Of a stretch of DNA of 64,000 bases, positions 48,103-57,618 are shown one piece after another. Within the stretch, counting starts at the first letter, position 1, and every line of letters begins with the position of its first letter. A program made the translations under genes and the position numbers. The notes below the pieces were generated by a model, which saw only the letters and a program-made list of their open reading frames with translations, was not told the DNA's origin and did not search any database. Origin of the DNA: Pseudomonas kilonensis (GTDB lineage Bacteria; Pseudomonadota; Gammaproteobacteria; Pseudomonadales; Pseudomonadaceae); NCBI RefSeq assembly GCF_001269885.1, contig NZ_LHVH01000008.1:1-64000 (forward strand), in the 5' to 3' direction.

Positions 48103-48734
48103 GGGGGCCGATTCCATCTGCCGCAGTCGTTGGCGGCAGTGTCGTTTCGTTCGCCGCCGGTCTACCTGATTCCCATCGGGAAGATGTGTACTTGAGCACG
48201 ATGTATGCGCAACGGGCCACCTGGGCGGCCTATCGCGACGGGTTGTCTGGTCACTGGTTCGACTATTACTGCAATCAGCTCAGATTCCTGGGCTGGGACG
48301 TACCGCGCCCGCAGACACTGCCGGCCATTGAAGGTCCGATGGGGGTGGGAGCGACACAACATATCGAGGCTCGTCTTGGCGAAGCTTTTCACGCCCCGGC
48401 CAGTGGCGCGTTGGTGGCATTGGAGAGCAATCCCAAAGCGTTCGAGCTGTTCGAATCAACCAGCCTGTCGCGCGACACGGGCATTTTCCAGATGATTCCC
48501 TGTGTGCCGAACGGCACCCATCGAATTGAAATGGGTGTCTATCACTGCCAGTTCCAGCTGCGTCGACAGACGTCTCGATTCTTGTTCATCGAGCGCGGCG
48601 ACTGGGTGCGCAACAGCGTCGAGCAAATGACCGTCATCAACTTCAATACGCTGTACTACGCCACCTTCAGGGAAAAGGTAAAACGTTCGGTGATGTCCCA
48701 AACATCCGCCTACCTCAGCGCCCTGGAACTCTGA
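48099..48734 (+). CDS. Unrecognised protein, third of three tandem paralogues
   Basis: A 211-residue protein. The shared segment is at ~12-66: GGSVVSFAAGLPDSHREDVY, then MYAQRAT, HWFDYY and LGW. The C-terminal ~75 residues (LFESTSLSRDTGIF, MGVYHCQFQLRR, RFLFIERGDWV) align with the C-terminal half of the first paralogue, so the two share their whole layout while the middle protein is more divergent. The start overlaps the upstream stop. It converges on retS with about 30 bases between them. Confidence 0.73.
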   Translation: MRGPIPSAAVVGGSVVSFAAGLPDSHREDVYLSTMYAQRATWAAYRDGLSGHWFDYYCNQLRFLGWDVPRPQTLPAIEGPMGVGATQHIEARLGEAFHAPASGALVALESNPKAFELFESTSLSRDTGIFQMIPCVPNGTHRIEMGVYHCQFQLRRQTSRFLFIERGDWVRNSVEQMTVINFNTLYYATFREKVKRSVMSQTSAYLSALEL

Positions 48735-48763
48735 GGCGTGCTCTCCCGCAGGCTTGGCTCGGT

Positions 48764-51538
48764 TCAATAAGTCGATGCAGTCGGTTTTTGCTGATCGCGC
48801 TGGGCCACCCAGTGTTCGATCAGCTCACGCAACTGCGACAGCTCCACCGGCTTGGCCATGTGGCCGTCCATCCCGGCCTGGCGGGCGCGTTCCTTGTGCT
48901 CGGCCAGGATGTGCGCAGTGAGCGCCACCACGGGAGTGCGGGTCCGCTGGTTGCCCATTTCCCAGGCGCGCAATTGCTGGGTGGCGGAAAACCCGTCGAG
49001 GATCGGCATCTCGCAGTCCATCAGGACCAGGTCGTAGCGCTGCTCCTTCATGGCCTTGAGGGCTTCTTCGCCGTTGCTGGCAGTGTCGGGTTGCAGGTTG
49101 AGCTTGCCGAGCATGCCGCGGATGACCTTGGTGGAAATGCTGTTGTCCTCGGCCACCAGGATGCGGAAATCGCTCGGCACCTTCACCGGGAGGGGAGGGC
49201 CGGCGTTCACCTGCACATTCGTCGCCTGGCCCCGGTTGCGCTGGTTCAGCTCGTCCGCCAGGGTGGTCTTGAGGGTATAGCCGGCCACCGGTTTGGCGAG
49301 GATGCGCTTGACCCCGCTGTTGCGTGCCACGATCTTGCTCGGCGCATTGCTGATACCGGTGAGCATGATCAACAGGATGTCGTGGTTCAGGCTCGGGTCT
49401 TCCTTGATCTTGGCCGCCAGTTGCATGCCGGTCATGCCTGGCATGTTCTGGTCCAGCAACACCACGTCGAAATAATCGCGCAGGTGCGCCTTGGTGCGCA
49501 GCAGCGCCAGGGCTTCCTTGCCCGATGGCACCGCACTGACGTTCAGGCCCCACGCGCTGCACTGTTGCACCAGTACTTTGCGGCAGGTGTCGTTGTCGTC
49601 GACGATCAATACCCGCGCCCCTTGCAGCGGGCCATCGAGGTCGGAAGTCGGATGTTCGAGGCGATCCGGGTCCAGCGGCAGGGTCAGCCACAGGGTACTG
49701 CCCTGGTTGCTGCCGCTTTTGATGCCGAATTCCCCGTGCATCAGCACGATCAACTGACGGGCGATGACCAGGCCCAGGTTGCCGCCCAGGCGCGTGGCCG
49801 AGAGGAAATTCTTGCTGTGCAGCTCGGCGTGCATCAGTGTGTCGCGCTCTTCGGCGTCCATCGGCGTCCCGCTGTCCTGCACGGCGATGCGCAGGCGCGG
49901 CTGATTGCTGCGCTCGTCGAGGGCGACGACGATCAGCACTTCGCCCTCGTCGGTCTTCTTCAGGGCGTTTTCCAACAGGCTCAGCAGCGCCTGGCGCAGC
50001 CGCGTCGGGTCACCGCTGATCACTCGCGGCACCTGGGGCTGGATGAAACTGATCAGCTCGACATTCTGCTGTTCGGCCTTGGCCCGGAAGATACTCAGGC
50101 AATCCTCGATCAGTGCATTGAGGTCGAACTGCACGTCGTCCAGTTCGATCTGCCCGGATTCGAGCCGGGAGATGTCGAGGATCTCGTTGATCAGGGTCAG
50201 CAGTTCATTGCCGGCGCTGTGGATCGTCTGCACGTAGTCGCGTTGCTTGACCGACAACGGCGTACCCAGCAGCAGCTCGGTCATGCCCAGCACGCCGTTC
50301 ATCGGGGTGCGGATCTCGTGGCTGATCTTGGCCAGGAACTCGGCCTTGGCATTGATCTCGGCATTGCTCGCCGCCAGGTCGCGGCTGATGCTGAACCGGC
50401 TTTCGTTGATCGAGCGCTGGCGTTCGCCCAGGGCGACACTCATCAACAGGCCGCTGATGCAGATGAAGGCCAGCAGGGTGATGATCAAACCCTGGGGAGG
50501 AACTTCCGTGAGCCCTTGCAGGGCTGGAAGGATGATCAGCGTGCCCAGGTTGAAGACCACCATGGCCGCGACGAACAACCGGGCCGGGCGGTAGCCCTTT
50601 TGCCAGTGCCAGGCGCTGACGAACAACATGCTCAGGCCGGCCAGGGCCACCAGGGCATAAGTCATGATATTGAGTGGCAGCGTATTGACGAACAACAGCA
50701 ACAGGCTGCACAGCATGACGAACACGATGTCCCCCAGCAGCAGCCGGTTCAACGGGTGCGGTCCCAGGGGCGCGAAGAAACGGTAGGCGAACATCAGGCC
50801 GCAGGGCGCGGTCAGCAACAAAGCCAGGTAGGCCCCGGGTGTCTGGACGGCAGGCCAGTTGGGCAGCCAGGGCCCGGCCAGGTTCAGCAACAGTGCGAGG
50901 CTGAGCATCAGCAGCCCTTCACAGGCTGCCAGCCACAGGCAACTGCGTGAGCGGGTGTAGGCATAGCGGGTGAGGTTGTGCAGGATCAGCATGGCGATGC
51001 AGCCGAACAGCAACCCATAGATCAGCGTCTGGTTCTGATCGGCCGCGGCCACGACGGCCGACTGCAAGGTGATGTAGGGGCGCAGTTCATGGCGCGAGGA
51101 CAGTCGCAGGTAGACGTCCAGCGATTTGTCGCTGCGTGGCAGGGGCAGCATGAAATCGCTGCTCGGTACCGCCGGTTCGGTGTGCGGCGTGGCATTGCCG
51201 CTGACTTGTTGGTCAACCAGGGCGTCGCCGTCCAGCACATAGAGGTTCAGGCGTGACAGGTCGGGCGCGAAGATGCGCAGGATCTGTTCATGCCGGTCGG
51301 GGGCCAGGCGGAAACGCAACCACAATGCCCCGCCGGGCTCGGCGGCCTTGAGGCGGTCCAGGTCGATGGGGCTGAATTGATTGGTGTAGCGGGCGGAACG
51401 GATGTCGCTCAGCGTCAGGTCGCCCTGTTCGTCGAGCAATACCGCCCAGCCACTGCCTGGCGCGGCCTGGGCCGGGAGCATGCAGAGCAGCGTCAGCAGG
51501 GTGACGGTAAGGCCTATGGCAATCCTGAGCCAGCGCAC
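48764..51538 (-). CDS. retS: Hybrid sensor kinase RetS
   Basis: A 924-residue sensor with signal peptide, a periplasmic 7TMR-DISMED2 domain (~30-165) and seven membrane helices (~172-375). The HisKA domain has AEFLAKISHEIRTPMNGVLG (His407); the ATPase domain has a degenerate G1 box (DSGTPM). Two receiver domains follow (VLIVDDND ... LLDQNMPG and ILVAEDNS ... LMDCEMPI). In P. aeruginosa RetS binds GacS and lowers rsmY/rsmZ small RNA levels, holding back biofilm and secretion traits. Layout and position beside purD match PAO1. GTG start at 51538. Confidence 0.93.
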   Translation of the reverse strand: MRWLRIAIGLTVTLLTLLCMLPAQAAPGSGWAVLLDEQGDLTLSDIRSARYTNQFSPIDLDRLKAAEPGGALWLRFRLAPDRHEQILRIFAPDLSRLNLYVLDGDALVDQQVSGNATPHTEPAVPSSDFMLPLPRSDKSLDVYLRLSSRHELRPYITLQSAVVAAADQNQTLIYGLLFGCIAMLILHNLTRYAYTRSRSCLWLAACEGLLMLSLALLLNLAGPWLPNWPAVQTPGAYLALLLTAPCGLMFAYRFFAPLGPHPLNRLLLGDIVFVMLCSLLLLFVNTLPLNIMTYALVALAGLSMLFVSAWHWQKGYRPARLFVAAMVVFNLGTLIILPALQGLTEVPPQGLIITLLAFICISGLLMSVALGERQRSINESRFSISRDLAASNAEINAKAEFLAKISHEIRTPMNGVLGMTELLLGTPLSVKQRDYVQTIHSAGNELLTLINEILDISRLESGQIELDDVQFDLNALIEDCLSIFRAKAEQQNVELISFIQPQVPRVISGDPTRLRQALLSLLENALKKTDEGEVLIVVALDERSNQPRLRIAVQDSGTPMDAEERDTLMHAELHSKNFLSATRLGGNLGLVIARQLIVLMHGEFGIKSGSNQGSTLWLTLPLDPDRLEHPTSDLDGPLQGARVLIVDDNDTCRKVLVQQCSAWGLNVSAVPSGKEALALLRTKAHLRDYFDVVLLDQNMPGMTGMQLAAKIKEDPSLNHDILLIMLTGISNAPSKIVARNSGVKRILAKPVAGYTLKTTLADELNQRNRGQATNVQVNAGPPLPVKVPSDFRILVAEDNSISTKVIRGMLGKLNLQPDTASNGEEALKAMKEQRYDLVLMDCEMPILDGFSATQQLRAWEMGNQRTRTPVVALTAHILAEHKERARQAGMDGHMAKPVELSQLRELIEHWVAQRDQQKPTASTY

Positions 51539-51637
51539 GGCGAAATCCCTTCGTAGGTTGATGCCAGATTATAACTATGCGCGGCGCCGGAACAGTCAGG
51601 CAAGGGCCGCAGACCCTTGCCTGGCTGAATGGCTGGG

Positions 51638-52933
51638 TTATTCCAGATTTTCGCCACGCTCGCGGGCAATGGCACGGTAGCCAATGTCCTTGCGGTAGAA
51701 GCAACCTTCCCAGTCGATCTCGGCGGCAAGCTTGTAGGCCTGCTGCTGAGCTTCGTCGACACTGGCGCCCATGGCGGTGGCGCAAAGCACACGACCGCCG
51801 GCGGTGACCACTTGCCCATCCTTCAACGCCGTGCCTGCATGGAAGACCTTGCCTTCCAGGCGGGCTGCGGCGTCCAGGCCCTGGATCGCGCTACCCTTGG
51901 CGTAGTCGCCCGGGTAACCGCCAGCTGCCAGTACGACACCGACGCTTGGGCGCGGATCCCACTGGGCTTCGACCTTGTCCAGTGCCTGGGCCAGCGCGGC
52001 CTCGACCAGCAGGACCAGGCTCGATTGCAGGCGCAGCATCACCGGCTGGGTCTCAGGATCGCCGAAACGGCAGTTGAATTCGATGACTTTTGGGTTACCA
52101 GCCTTGTCGATCATCAGGCCAGCATAGAGGAAACCGGTGTAGACATTGCCTTCTTCGGCCATGCCGCGCACGGTCGGCCAGATCACTAGGTCCATGACGC
52201 GTTGGTGTACTTGGGCGGTTACCACCGGGGCTGGGGAGTAGGCACCCATGCCGCCGGTGTTCGGGCCGCTGTCGCCGTCGCCGACACGCTTGTGGTCCTG
52301 GCTGGTGGCCATTGGCAGGACGTTCTTGCCATCGACCATGACGATGAAACTGGCTTCCTCGCCGTCGAGGAACTCTTCGATCACCACGCGGGAACCGGCG
52401 TCACCGAAGGCATTGCCGGCGAGCATGTCGCGCACGGCGTCTTCGGCTTCGGCCAGGGTCATGGCAACGATCACGCCTTTACCGGCAGCGAGGCCGTCGG
52501 CCTTGATCACGATCGGTGCGCCTTTCTCGCGCAGGTACGCCAGGGCCGGTTCGATTTCGGTGAAGTTCTGGTAGTCGGCGGTCGGGATCTTGTGACGCGC
52601 CAGGAAATCCTTGGTGAACGCTTTCGAACCTTCCAACTGCGCGGCACCGGCAGTCGGGCCGAAGCAGTCCAGGCCACGGGCGCGGAACAGATCGACCACA
52701 CCGGCGACCAGCGGCACTTCCGGGCCGACGATGGTCAGCGAGACGTTCTTCTCGGCGAAGTCGGCCAGTTGTTCCAGGGCCAGCACGTCGATGGCGACGT
52801 TTTCGCATTTGGCTTCGATGGCGGTGCCGGCATTGCCCGGTGCCACGAAAACCTTCTGCACGCGTGGATCCTGAGCCACTTTCCAGGCCAGGGCGTGTTC
52901 GCGGCCACCGCTGCCAATGATCAAAACATTCAT
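51638..52933 (-). CDS. purD: Phosphoribosylamine-glycine ligase PurD
   Basis: A 431-residue GAR synthetase (second step of purine synthesis). It begins MNVLIIGSGGREHALAWKVA and carries the ATP-grasp motifs IVIKADGLAAGKGVIVA and the GARS signature FNCRFGDPETQ. The start is fixed by the conserved N-terminus; the frame runs on into the repeat upstream. Lies between retS and purH on the same strand. Confidence 0.98.
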   Translation of the reverse strand: MNVLIIGSGGREHALAWKVAQDPRVQKVFVAPGNAGTAIEAKCENVAIDVLALEQLADFAEKNVSLTIVGPEVPLVAGVVDLFRARGLDCFGPTAGAAQLEGSKAFTKDFLARHKIPTADYQNFTEIEPALAYLREKGAPIVIKADGLAAGKGVIVAMTLAEAEDAVRDMLAGNAFGDAGSRVVIEEFLDGEEASFIVMVDGKNVLPMATSQDHKRVGDGDSGPNTGGMGAYSPAPVVTAQVHQRVMDLVIWPTVRGMAEEGNVYTGFLYAGLMIDKAGNPKVIEFNCRFGDPETQPVMLRLQSSLVLLVEAALAQALDKVEAQWDPRPSVGVVLAAGGYPGDYAKGSAIQGLDAAARLEGKVFHAGTALKDGQVVTAGGRVLCATAMGASVDEAQQQAYKLAAEIDWEGCFYRKDIGYRAIARERGENLE

Positions 52934-52984
52934 TTCAAAAACCTCGGATGACGCTGATTCTGTTGAGCATCGCAGAGATGCTTT

Positions 52985-53150
52985 TCTGTGGGAGCGAGCT
53001 TGTGTGGGAGCTGGTCTTGTGTGGGAGCAAGGCTTGCCCGCGATAGCATCACCTCGGTTTGCCTGATGGACCGAGTTGCCTGCATCGCGGGCAAGCCTTG
53101 CTCCCACAGAGCCTTGCTCCCACACCCACCCAGCTCCCACAGTGAGTCGG
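52985..53150. repeat. Palindromic repeat with three stacked TGTGGGAGC units on each arm
   Basis: The left side has three successive TGTGGGAGC starts (about 52987, 53003, 53020), the innermost running into TGTGGGAGCAAGGCTTGCCC. The right side is the complement with three stacked GCTCCCACA ends. It lies between purD and purH, so in the purHD transcript it would form a long hairpin. Confidence 0.85.
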
Positions 53151-53154
53151 TGTA

Positions 53155-54762
53155 TCAGTGACGGAAGTGGCGCATGCCAGTAAAGACCATGGCGATGCCG
53201 GCTTCATCGGCTGCGGCGATCACTTCGTTGTCACGCATCGAACCACCCGGCTGGATCACGGCGGTGATGCCGACCTTGGCCGCGTTGTCGATGCCGTCGC
53301 GGAACGGGAAGAACGCATCGGAAGCCATGACCGCGCCTTGTACCTGCAAACCGGCGTGTTCAGCCTTGATGGCGGCGATGCGGGCCGAGTTCACGCGGCT
53401 CATCTGGCCAGCGCCGACACCGATGGTCTGGCGGTTCTTGGCGTAGACGATGGCGTTGGACTTGACGTACTTGGCGACTTTCCAGGCGAAGATCAGGTCG
53501 TTGATTTCCTGCTCGCTCGGGGCGCGCTTGGTCACCACTTTCAGGTCTTCGCTGCCGATCATGCCGATGTCGCGGCTCTGGACCAGCAGGCCGCCGTTGA
53601 CGCGCTTGTAGTCCCAGGCCGGCACACGGTCGGCCGACCATTGGCCGCAGGCCAGCAGGCGGACGTTGGCCTTGGCGGCAACGATGGCGCGGGCTTCTTC
53701 GGTGACCGACGGGGCGATGATCACTTCGACGAACTGACGCTCGACGATGGCCTTGGCGGTCTCGGCGTCCAGCTCACGGTTGAAGGCGATGATGCCGCCG
53801 AAAGCCGACTCGGTGTCGGTGGCGTAGGCCAGTTCGTAGGCCTGGCGGATGCCGCCCTCGGCGTCCGGGCTCACCGCCACGCCGCACGGGTTGGCGTGCT
53901 TGACGATCACGCAGGCAGGCTTGACGAAGCTCTTCACGCATTCCAGCGCGGCGTCGGTGTCGGCCACGTTGTTGAACGACAGTTCCTTGCCTTGCAGCTG
54001 GGTGGCGGTGGCAATGCCGACTTCGGCAGGCTTGGCTTCCACGTAGAACGCCGCGCTCTGGTGCGGGTTCTCGCCGTAGCGCATTTCCTGGGCCTTGACG
54101 AACTGGGTGTTGAAGGTGCGCGGGAATTCGCTGCGGCCTTCGGTCGACAGGGTTTCAGCAGCCTGGTTCACGGTGCCCATGTAGTTGGCGATCATGCCGT
54201 CGTAGGCGGCGGTGTGTTCGAAGGCCTTGAGCATCAGGTCGAAACGCTGGGCGTAGGTCAGGCCACCGGCCTTGAGGTTGTCCAGCACGCTGGCGTAGTC
54301 GCTGGCGTTGACCACGATGGCTACGTCTTTGTGGTTCTTGGCCGCCGAGCGGACCATGGTCGGGCCGCCGATGTCGATGTTCTCGATGGCAGTCGGCAGG
54401 TCGCAGCCGGGCTTGTTGATGGTGGCTTCGAACGGGTAGAGGTTGACCGCTACCAGGTCGATCGGCTTGATGCCGTGTTCGTTCATGATGGCGTCGTCGA
54501 TGCCGCGACGACCCAGGATCCCGCCGTGGATTTTCGGGTGCAGGGTCTTGACCCGACCGTCCATCATTTCTGCAAAACCGGTGTAGTCCGCGACTTCCAC
54601 TGCGGCAACGCCGTTGTCCTGCAGCAGCTTGAAGGTCCCGCCGGTGGAGAGAATCTCGACGCCCAGCTGTTGCAGCTCGCGGGCGAATTCGAGGATCCCG
54701 GTCTTGTCGGAGACGCTGATCAAGGCGCGGCGGATCGGCAGGCGGGTGGTCTGGTCGGTCAT
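53155..54762 (-). CDS. purH: Bifunctional AICAR transformylase/IMP cyclohydrolase PurH
   Basis: A 535-residue enzyme for the last two steps of IMP synthesis. The IMP cyclohydrolase domain is N-terminal ([35 protein letters not shown]) and the transformylase domain C-terminal ([15 protein letters not shown] with the catalytic Lys-His, [11 protein letters not shown]). The length equals that of other pseudomonads with the start at [10 protein letters not shown]. It lies downstream of the fis terminator. Confidence 0.98.
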   Translation of the reverse strand: MTDQTTRLPIRRALISVSDKTGILEFARELQQLGVEILSTGGTFKLLQDNGVAAVEVADYTGFAEMMDGRVKTLHPKIHGGILGRRGIDDAIMNEHGIKPIDLVAVNLYPFEATINKPGCDLPTAIENIDIGGPTMVRSAAKNHKDVAIVVNASDYASVLDNLKAGGLTYAQRFDLMLKAFEHTAAYDGMIANYMGTVNQAAETLSTEGRSEFPRTFNTQFVKAQEMRYGENPHQSAAFYVEAKPAEVGIATATQLQGKELSFNNVADTDAALECVKSFVKPACVIVKHANPCGVAVSPDAEGGIRQAYELAYATDTESAFGGIIAFNRELDAETAKAIVERQFVEVIIAPSVTEEARAIVAAKANVRLLACGQWSADRVPAWDYKRVNGGLLVQSRDIGMIGSEDLKVVTKRAPSEQEINDLIFAWKVAKYVKSNAIVYAKNRQTIGVGAGQMSRVNSARIAAIKAEHAGLQVQGAVMASDAFFPFRDGIDNAAKVGITAVIQPGGSMRDNEVIAAADEAGIAMVFTGMRHFRH

Positions 54763-54794
54763 TTCAATTTCCATCAAAAGCAAGGGAAGTCAGC

Positions 54795-54830
54795 AAAAAA
54801 GGCGACCGTTTTTTACGCGGGCGCCTTTCT
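54795..54830 (-). terminator. Rho-independent terminator downstream of fis
   Basis: On the minus strand AAGGCGCCCG...CGGTCGCCTT is followed by a T-run. It sits between the fis stop and the purH start, so it ends the dusB-fis message. Confidence 0.75.
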
Positions 54831-54845
54831 GGTTTGATTGAATGC

Positions 54846-55166
54846 TTACAGCAGATCGTACTGCTTGAGTTTCTTGCGCAGGGTGCCGCGGTTCAGGCCC
54901 AGCAGCTCACTGGCCTTGGTCTGGTTACCCTTGACGTAGTTCATCACGCTTTCGAGCAGCGGCGCCTCGACTTCGGAAAGCACCAGGTTGTACACATCCG
55001 TGACGGCAGCGCCCTCAAGGTGGGCGAAATAATTGTGCAGCGCCTTCTCGACACTCCCGCGAAGGGTCTGGCCTTCTTCGCTGGGCGTATTGAGGTGCTG
55101 TTTCAAATTCACGTTGTCGCTCACGGGTGTTGTTCCACTCACTAAAGTCTCGGTCATCATCGTCAT
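54846..55166 (-). CDS. fis: DNA-binding protein Fis
   Basis: A 106-residue nucleoid protein. The C-terminal helix-turn-helix [20 protein letters not shown] is nearly identical to the Fis family, and [16 protein letters not shown] precedes it. Fis shapes supercoiling and rRNA promoter activity. The ATG at 55166 overlaps the dusB stop, the usual dusB-fis operon; a second Met at residue 4 is an alternative start. Confidence 0.97.
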   Translation of the reverse strand: MTMMTETLVSGTTPVSDNVNLKQHLNTPSEEGQTLRGSVEKALHNYFAHLEGAAVTDVYNLVLSEVEAPLLESVMNYVKGNQTKASELLGLNRGTLRKKLKQYDLL

Positions 55167-56170
55167 GCGGCCACCCCTTCGTCCCCTGTCAGGCTCTTGT
55201 AACGCTCAGCGAAGAACGCCTGAACGTCGGCGCATTGTGCTTGTGTACCATCCAAACGATTGAAACGGGCGCGAAACTCCCTGGCGCCCGGCAGGGTTGC
55301 GAGATACCAGCCCACATGCTTGCGAGCAATGCGTACACCCATGACTTCTCCGTAGAAGGCATGTAGCGCGGCCAGATGCTCTAGCAGAATACGTTCCACC
55401 TCGGACAACTGCGGCGCAGCGAGCTTTTCGCCGGTGCGCAGGAAGTGTTCGATCTCACGAAAAATCCATGGCCGCCCCTGGGCGGCCCGGCCGATCAACA
55501 GGCCATCGGCACCGGTCGCGTCGAGCACGTACCGGGCCTTCTCGGGCGAATCGATGTCGCCGTTGGCAAAGACCGGAATCGACACTGCATGCTTGATCGC
55601 GGCGATGGTGTCGTACTCGGCTTCGCCGGTGTACAGGTCGGCACGGGTGCGGCCATGGACCGCCAACGCCGTGATGCCCGCCTGTTCGGCGATCTTCGCC
55701 ACCACCAGGCCATTCTTGTTCTCCCGGTCCCACCCGGTGCGGATCTTCAGGGTCACCGGCACATCGACCGCGGCGACGACCGCCTGCAGGATCTCGGTGA
55801 CCAGCGCTTCATCTTTCAACAGTGCCGAGCCTGCGGCCTTGTTGCAGACCTTCTTTGCCGGGCAGCCCATGTTGATGTCGATGATCTGCGCCCCCAGCTC
55901 GACGTTCGCCCGGGCCGCCTCCGCCAGCATCTGTGCGTCGCCACCGGCGATCTGTACCGAGCGGGGCTCGGGATCGCCTTCGTGGATCATGCGCAGACGC
56001 GATTTGCGGGTGTTCCACAAACTCATGTCGCTGGTGACCATTTCCGAAACCACCAATCCTGCGCCCAAGCGCTTGCACAGCTGACGAAAGGGCTGGTCGG
56101 TGACGCCCGCCATAGGGGCGAGAACCAGGCCGTTCTGCAATGTATATGGGCCGATGCGTACCGCCGACAT
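55163..56170 (-). CDS. dusB: tRNA-dihydrouridine synthase DusB
   Basis: A 335-residue FMN enzyme reducing uridine 17 in tRNA. Motifs include [16 protein letters not shown] at the start, [20 protein letters not shown] with the catalytic Cys, and [15 protein letters not shown]. It is the first gene of the dusB-fis pair. ATG at 56170. Confidence 0.97.
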   Translation of the reverse strand: MSAVRIGPYTLQNGLVLAPMAGVTDQPFRQLCKRLGAGLVVSEMVTSDMSLWNTRKSRLRMIHEGDPEPRSVQIAGGDAQMLAEAARANVELGAQIIDINMGCPAKKVCNKAAGSALLKDEALVTEILQAVVAAVDVPVTLKIRTGWDRENKNGLVVAKIAEQAGITALAVHGRTRADLYTGEAEYDTIAAIKHAVSIPVFANGDIDSPEKARYVLDATGADGLLIGRAAQGRPWIFREIEHFLRTGEKLAAPQLSEVERILLEHLAALHAFYGEVMGVRIARKHVGWYLATLPGAREFRARFNRLDGTQAQCADVQAFFAERYKSLTGDEGVAA

Positions 56171-56355
56171 AGGACTTCCCTGAAGTGGGGCCGGATCATG
56201 AGACTTCGAAAAAGGGTTGGCATGATACCCGCTCTCGATGACTGGATAAAGATCGAATTGGATAAAATCTGAACAGCTATTTTGTTATCGCCAGCGGTTT
56301 GGTCTGGGTGGGGTCAGTCAGAAAGCTGCCGTCAATCGGCCGACCCTGGCCGGTT

Positions 56356-57588
56356 TCATTCGGGGGAGTGGAAGCTCAGGCTGTAGTTCACCGCCTTGGG
56401 CCCAGGGTCCAGGATATCCAGTGCGATGTGGATGGGCGTCTGGGGCGGCATTTCGCCGCGGTCCTGGAGATCGCCACCCAGGTACTCCCCGGGCTTGAAG
56501 CGGCGGCTGGCGATCAGGTGTCCGTTGAGGTCGGCAAAGCGCAGTTCCAGCAGCGGAAAAGGCTGGGAGAAGGGCGCACGGTTGTAGATGATCGCGTCCA
56601 CCACCAGGGCACCGCTGAACTCCGGATGGCTGCGCACCACCAGGTTGCTGCTCTTGATCTTGGCGATGTCGACCTTGGACGGTACGTCGCAGCCGATGGT
56701 CGGGCAGATTTGCAGGAACCATGGCCGGTACTGGTCCTGACGGGCCAGTTCCTCGAAATGGTAGGCGATGTACTGGCCGCCCAAGGCCGCGGCAGCGAGC
56801 AATATCAGCAGGCCCCATAACATGCGTCGGCCCCAGGGCGAGCGGCGTTTGCGCCAGTCCAGTTGCAGCGGATCGTCGTCCAGGTCGTGGAGGGCTTCGG
56901 CGCGTATTCCCGGCTCCTGGCGTTCCCGTGACTTGCGCAGCGGCAGCGGTCGCTCGGGCTCATCGTCGTGGTCGTGGTCATCGGTGGCGGACAGGCGTTC
57001 GAGGTGTTCCTCGGGCTCGTCGTCCGGCGCCAGGTGGAGCGGGGCGACCGGTTCGTCGTCCGGTTCCAGCGGTTCGAGGGCCAGGGACAGGGACGGCTCG
57101 GTACGCGGTGGCCGCACCGGTTCGTGGGGTTCGAACGGTTCGAAGGGGGTATCGAGGACGGTTTCGGCGCGTTCGCTCAGGGTTTCGCTGTACAGGCTGT
57201 CGTCCCAGGCGTGCTGTTCGCCAGAGAGCGAGTCGCGTTGCGCGCTCAGGTTGTCTTCCCGGCGCCGGCCGGTGTTTCCCGGCGCGCGATTGTCGCGCCG
57301 CTCCAGGCGCGCCAGTTCCTTGTCCAGGTCATCCAGATCCAGCTCGGCGGCGCTCCATTGTTTCTGGCTGATCGCCCGGGGCGGGGCTTCGGCGGCGGGC
57401 TTGGAGGGCGGCGCGACGGGAGGCACCGCTTGCTTGGCCGTGCGTTGTTCCAGCAACTGTCGTGCGGCATTGAACACCTGCAGGCACGAGCCGCAACGAA
57501 CCACCCCGCGGGCCACGCTCAATTGAGCATGGCTGACGCGAAAACGGGTGTGGCAATGCGGGCACTGGGTGACGAAGCTGTCAGTCAT
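56356..57588 (-). CDS. Zinc-ribbon and DUF3426 domain membrane protein
   Basis: A 410-residue protein. The N-terminal MJ0042-type zinc ribbon has two CxxC pairs (CPHCHTRFR and CGSCLQVFNA). A long acidic, charged and low-complexity linker (~60-235) follows, then one membrane helix (~255-275, LWGLLILLAAAALGGQYIAY) and a C-terminal DUF3426 domain (~280-410). Position between prmA and dusB is conserved in pseudomonads. The function is unknown; the layout suggests a cytoplasmic metal-binding head and periplasmic tail. ATG at 57588. Confidence 0.88.
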   Translation of the reverse strand: MTDSFVTQCPHCHTRFRVSHAQLSVARGVVRCGSCLQVFNAARQLLEQRTAKQAVPPVAPPSKPAAEAPPRAISQKQWSAAELDLDDLDKELARLERRDNRAPGNTGRRREDNLSAQRDSLSGEQHAWDDSLYSETLSERAETVLDTPFEPFEPHEPVRPPRTEPSLSLALEPLEPDDEPVAPLHLAPDDEPEEHLERLSATDDHDHDDEPERPLPLRKSRERQEPGIRAEALHDLDDDPLQLDWRKRRSPWGRRMLWGLLILLAAAALGGQYIAYHFEELARQDQYRPWFLQICPTIGCDVPSKVDIAKIKSSNLVVRSHPEFSGALVVDAIIYNRAPFSQPFPLLELRFADLNGHLIASRRFKPGEYLGGDLQDRGEMPPQTPIHIALDILDPGPKAVNYSLSFHSPE

Positions 57589-57618
57589 GCGGCAATCCGG
57601 TGGATACAGGCGGTCATT

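Noticed and set aside
48788..50950. 720-residue open frame opposite retS
   Set aside because: Antisense shadow of the retS coding sequence with typical low-complexity His/Gln-rich translation.
53158..54837. 559-residue open frame opposite purH
   Set aside because: Antisense shadow; the minus strand is unambiguous PurH. Similar shadows opposite urtB (17433-18854), urtA (18963-20309), cobJ (35964-37601) and prmA (56968-58512) were dropped for the same reason.
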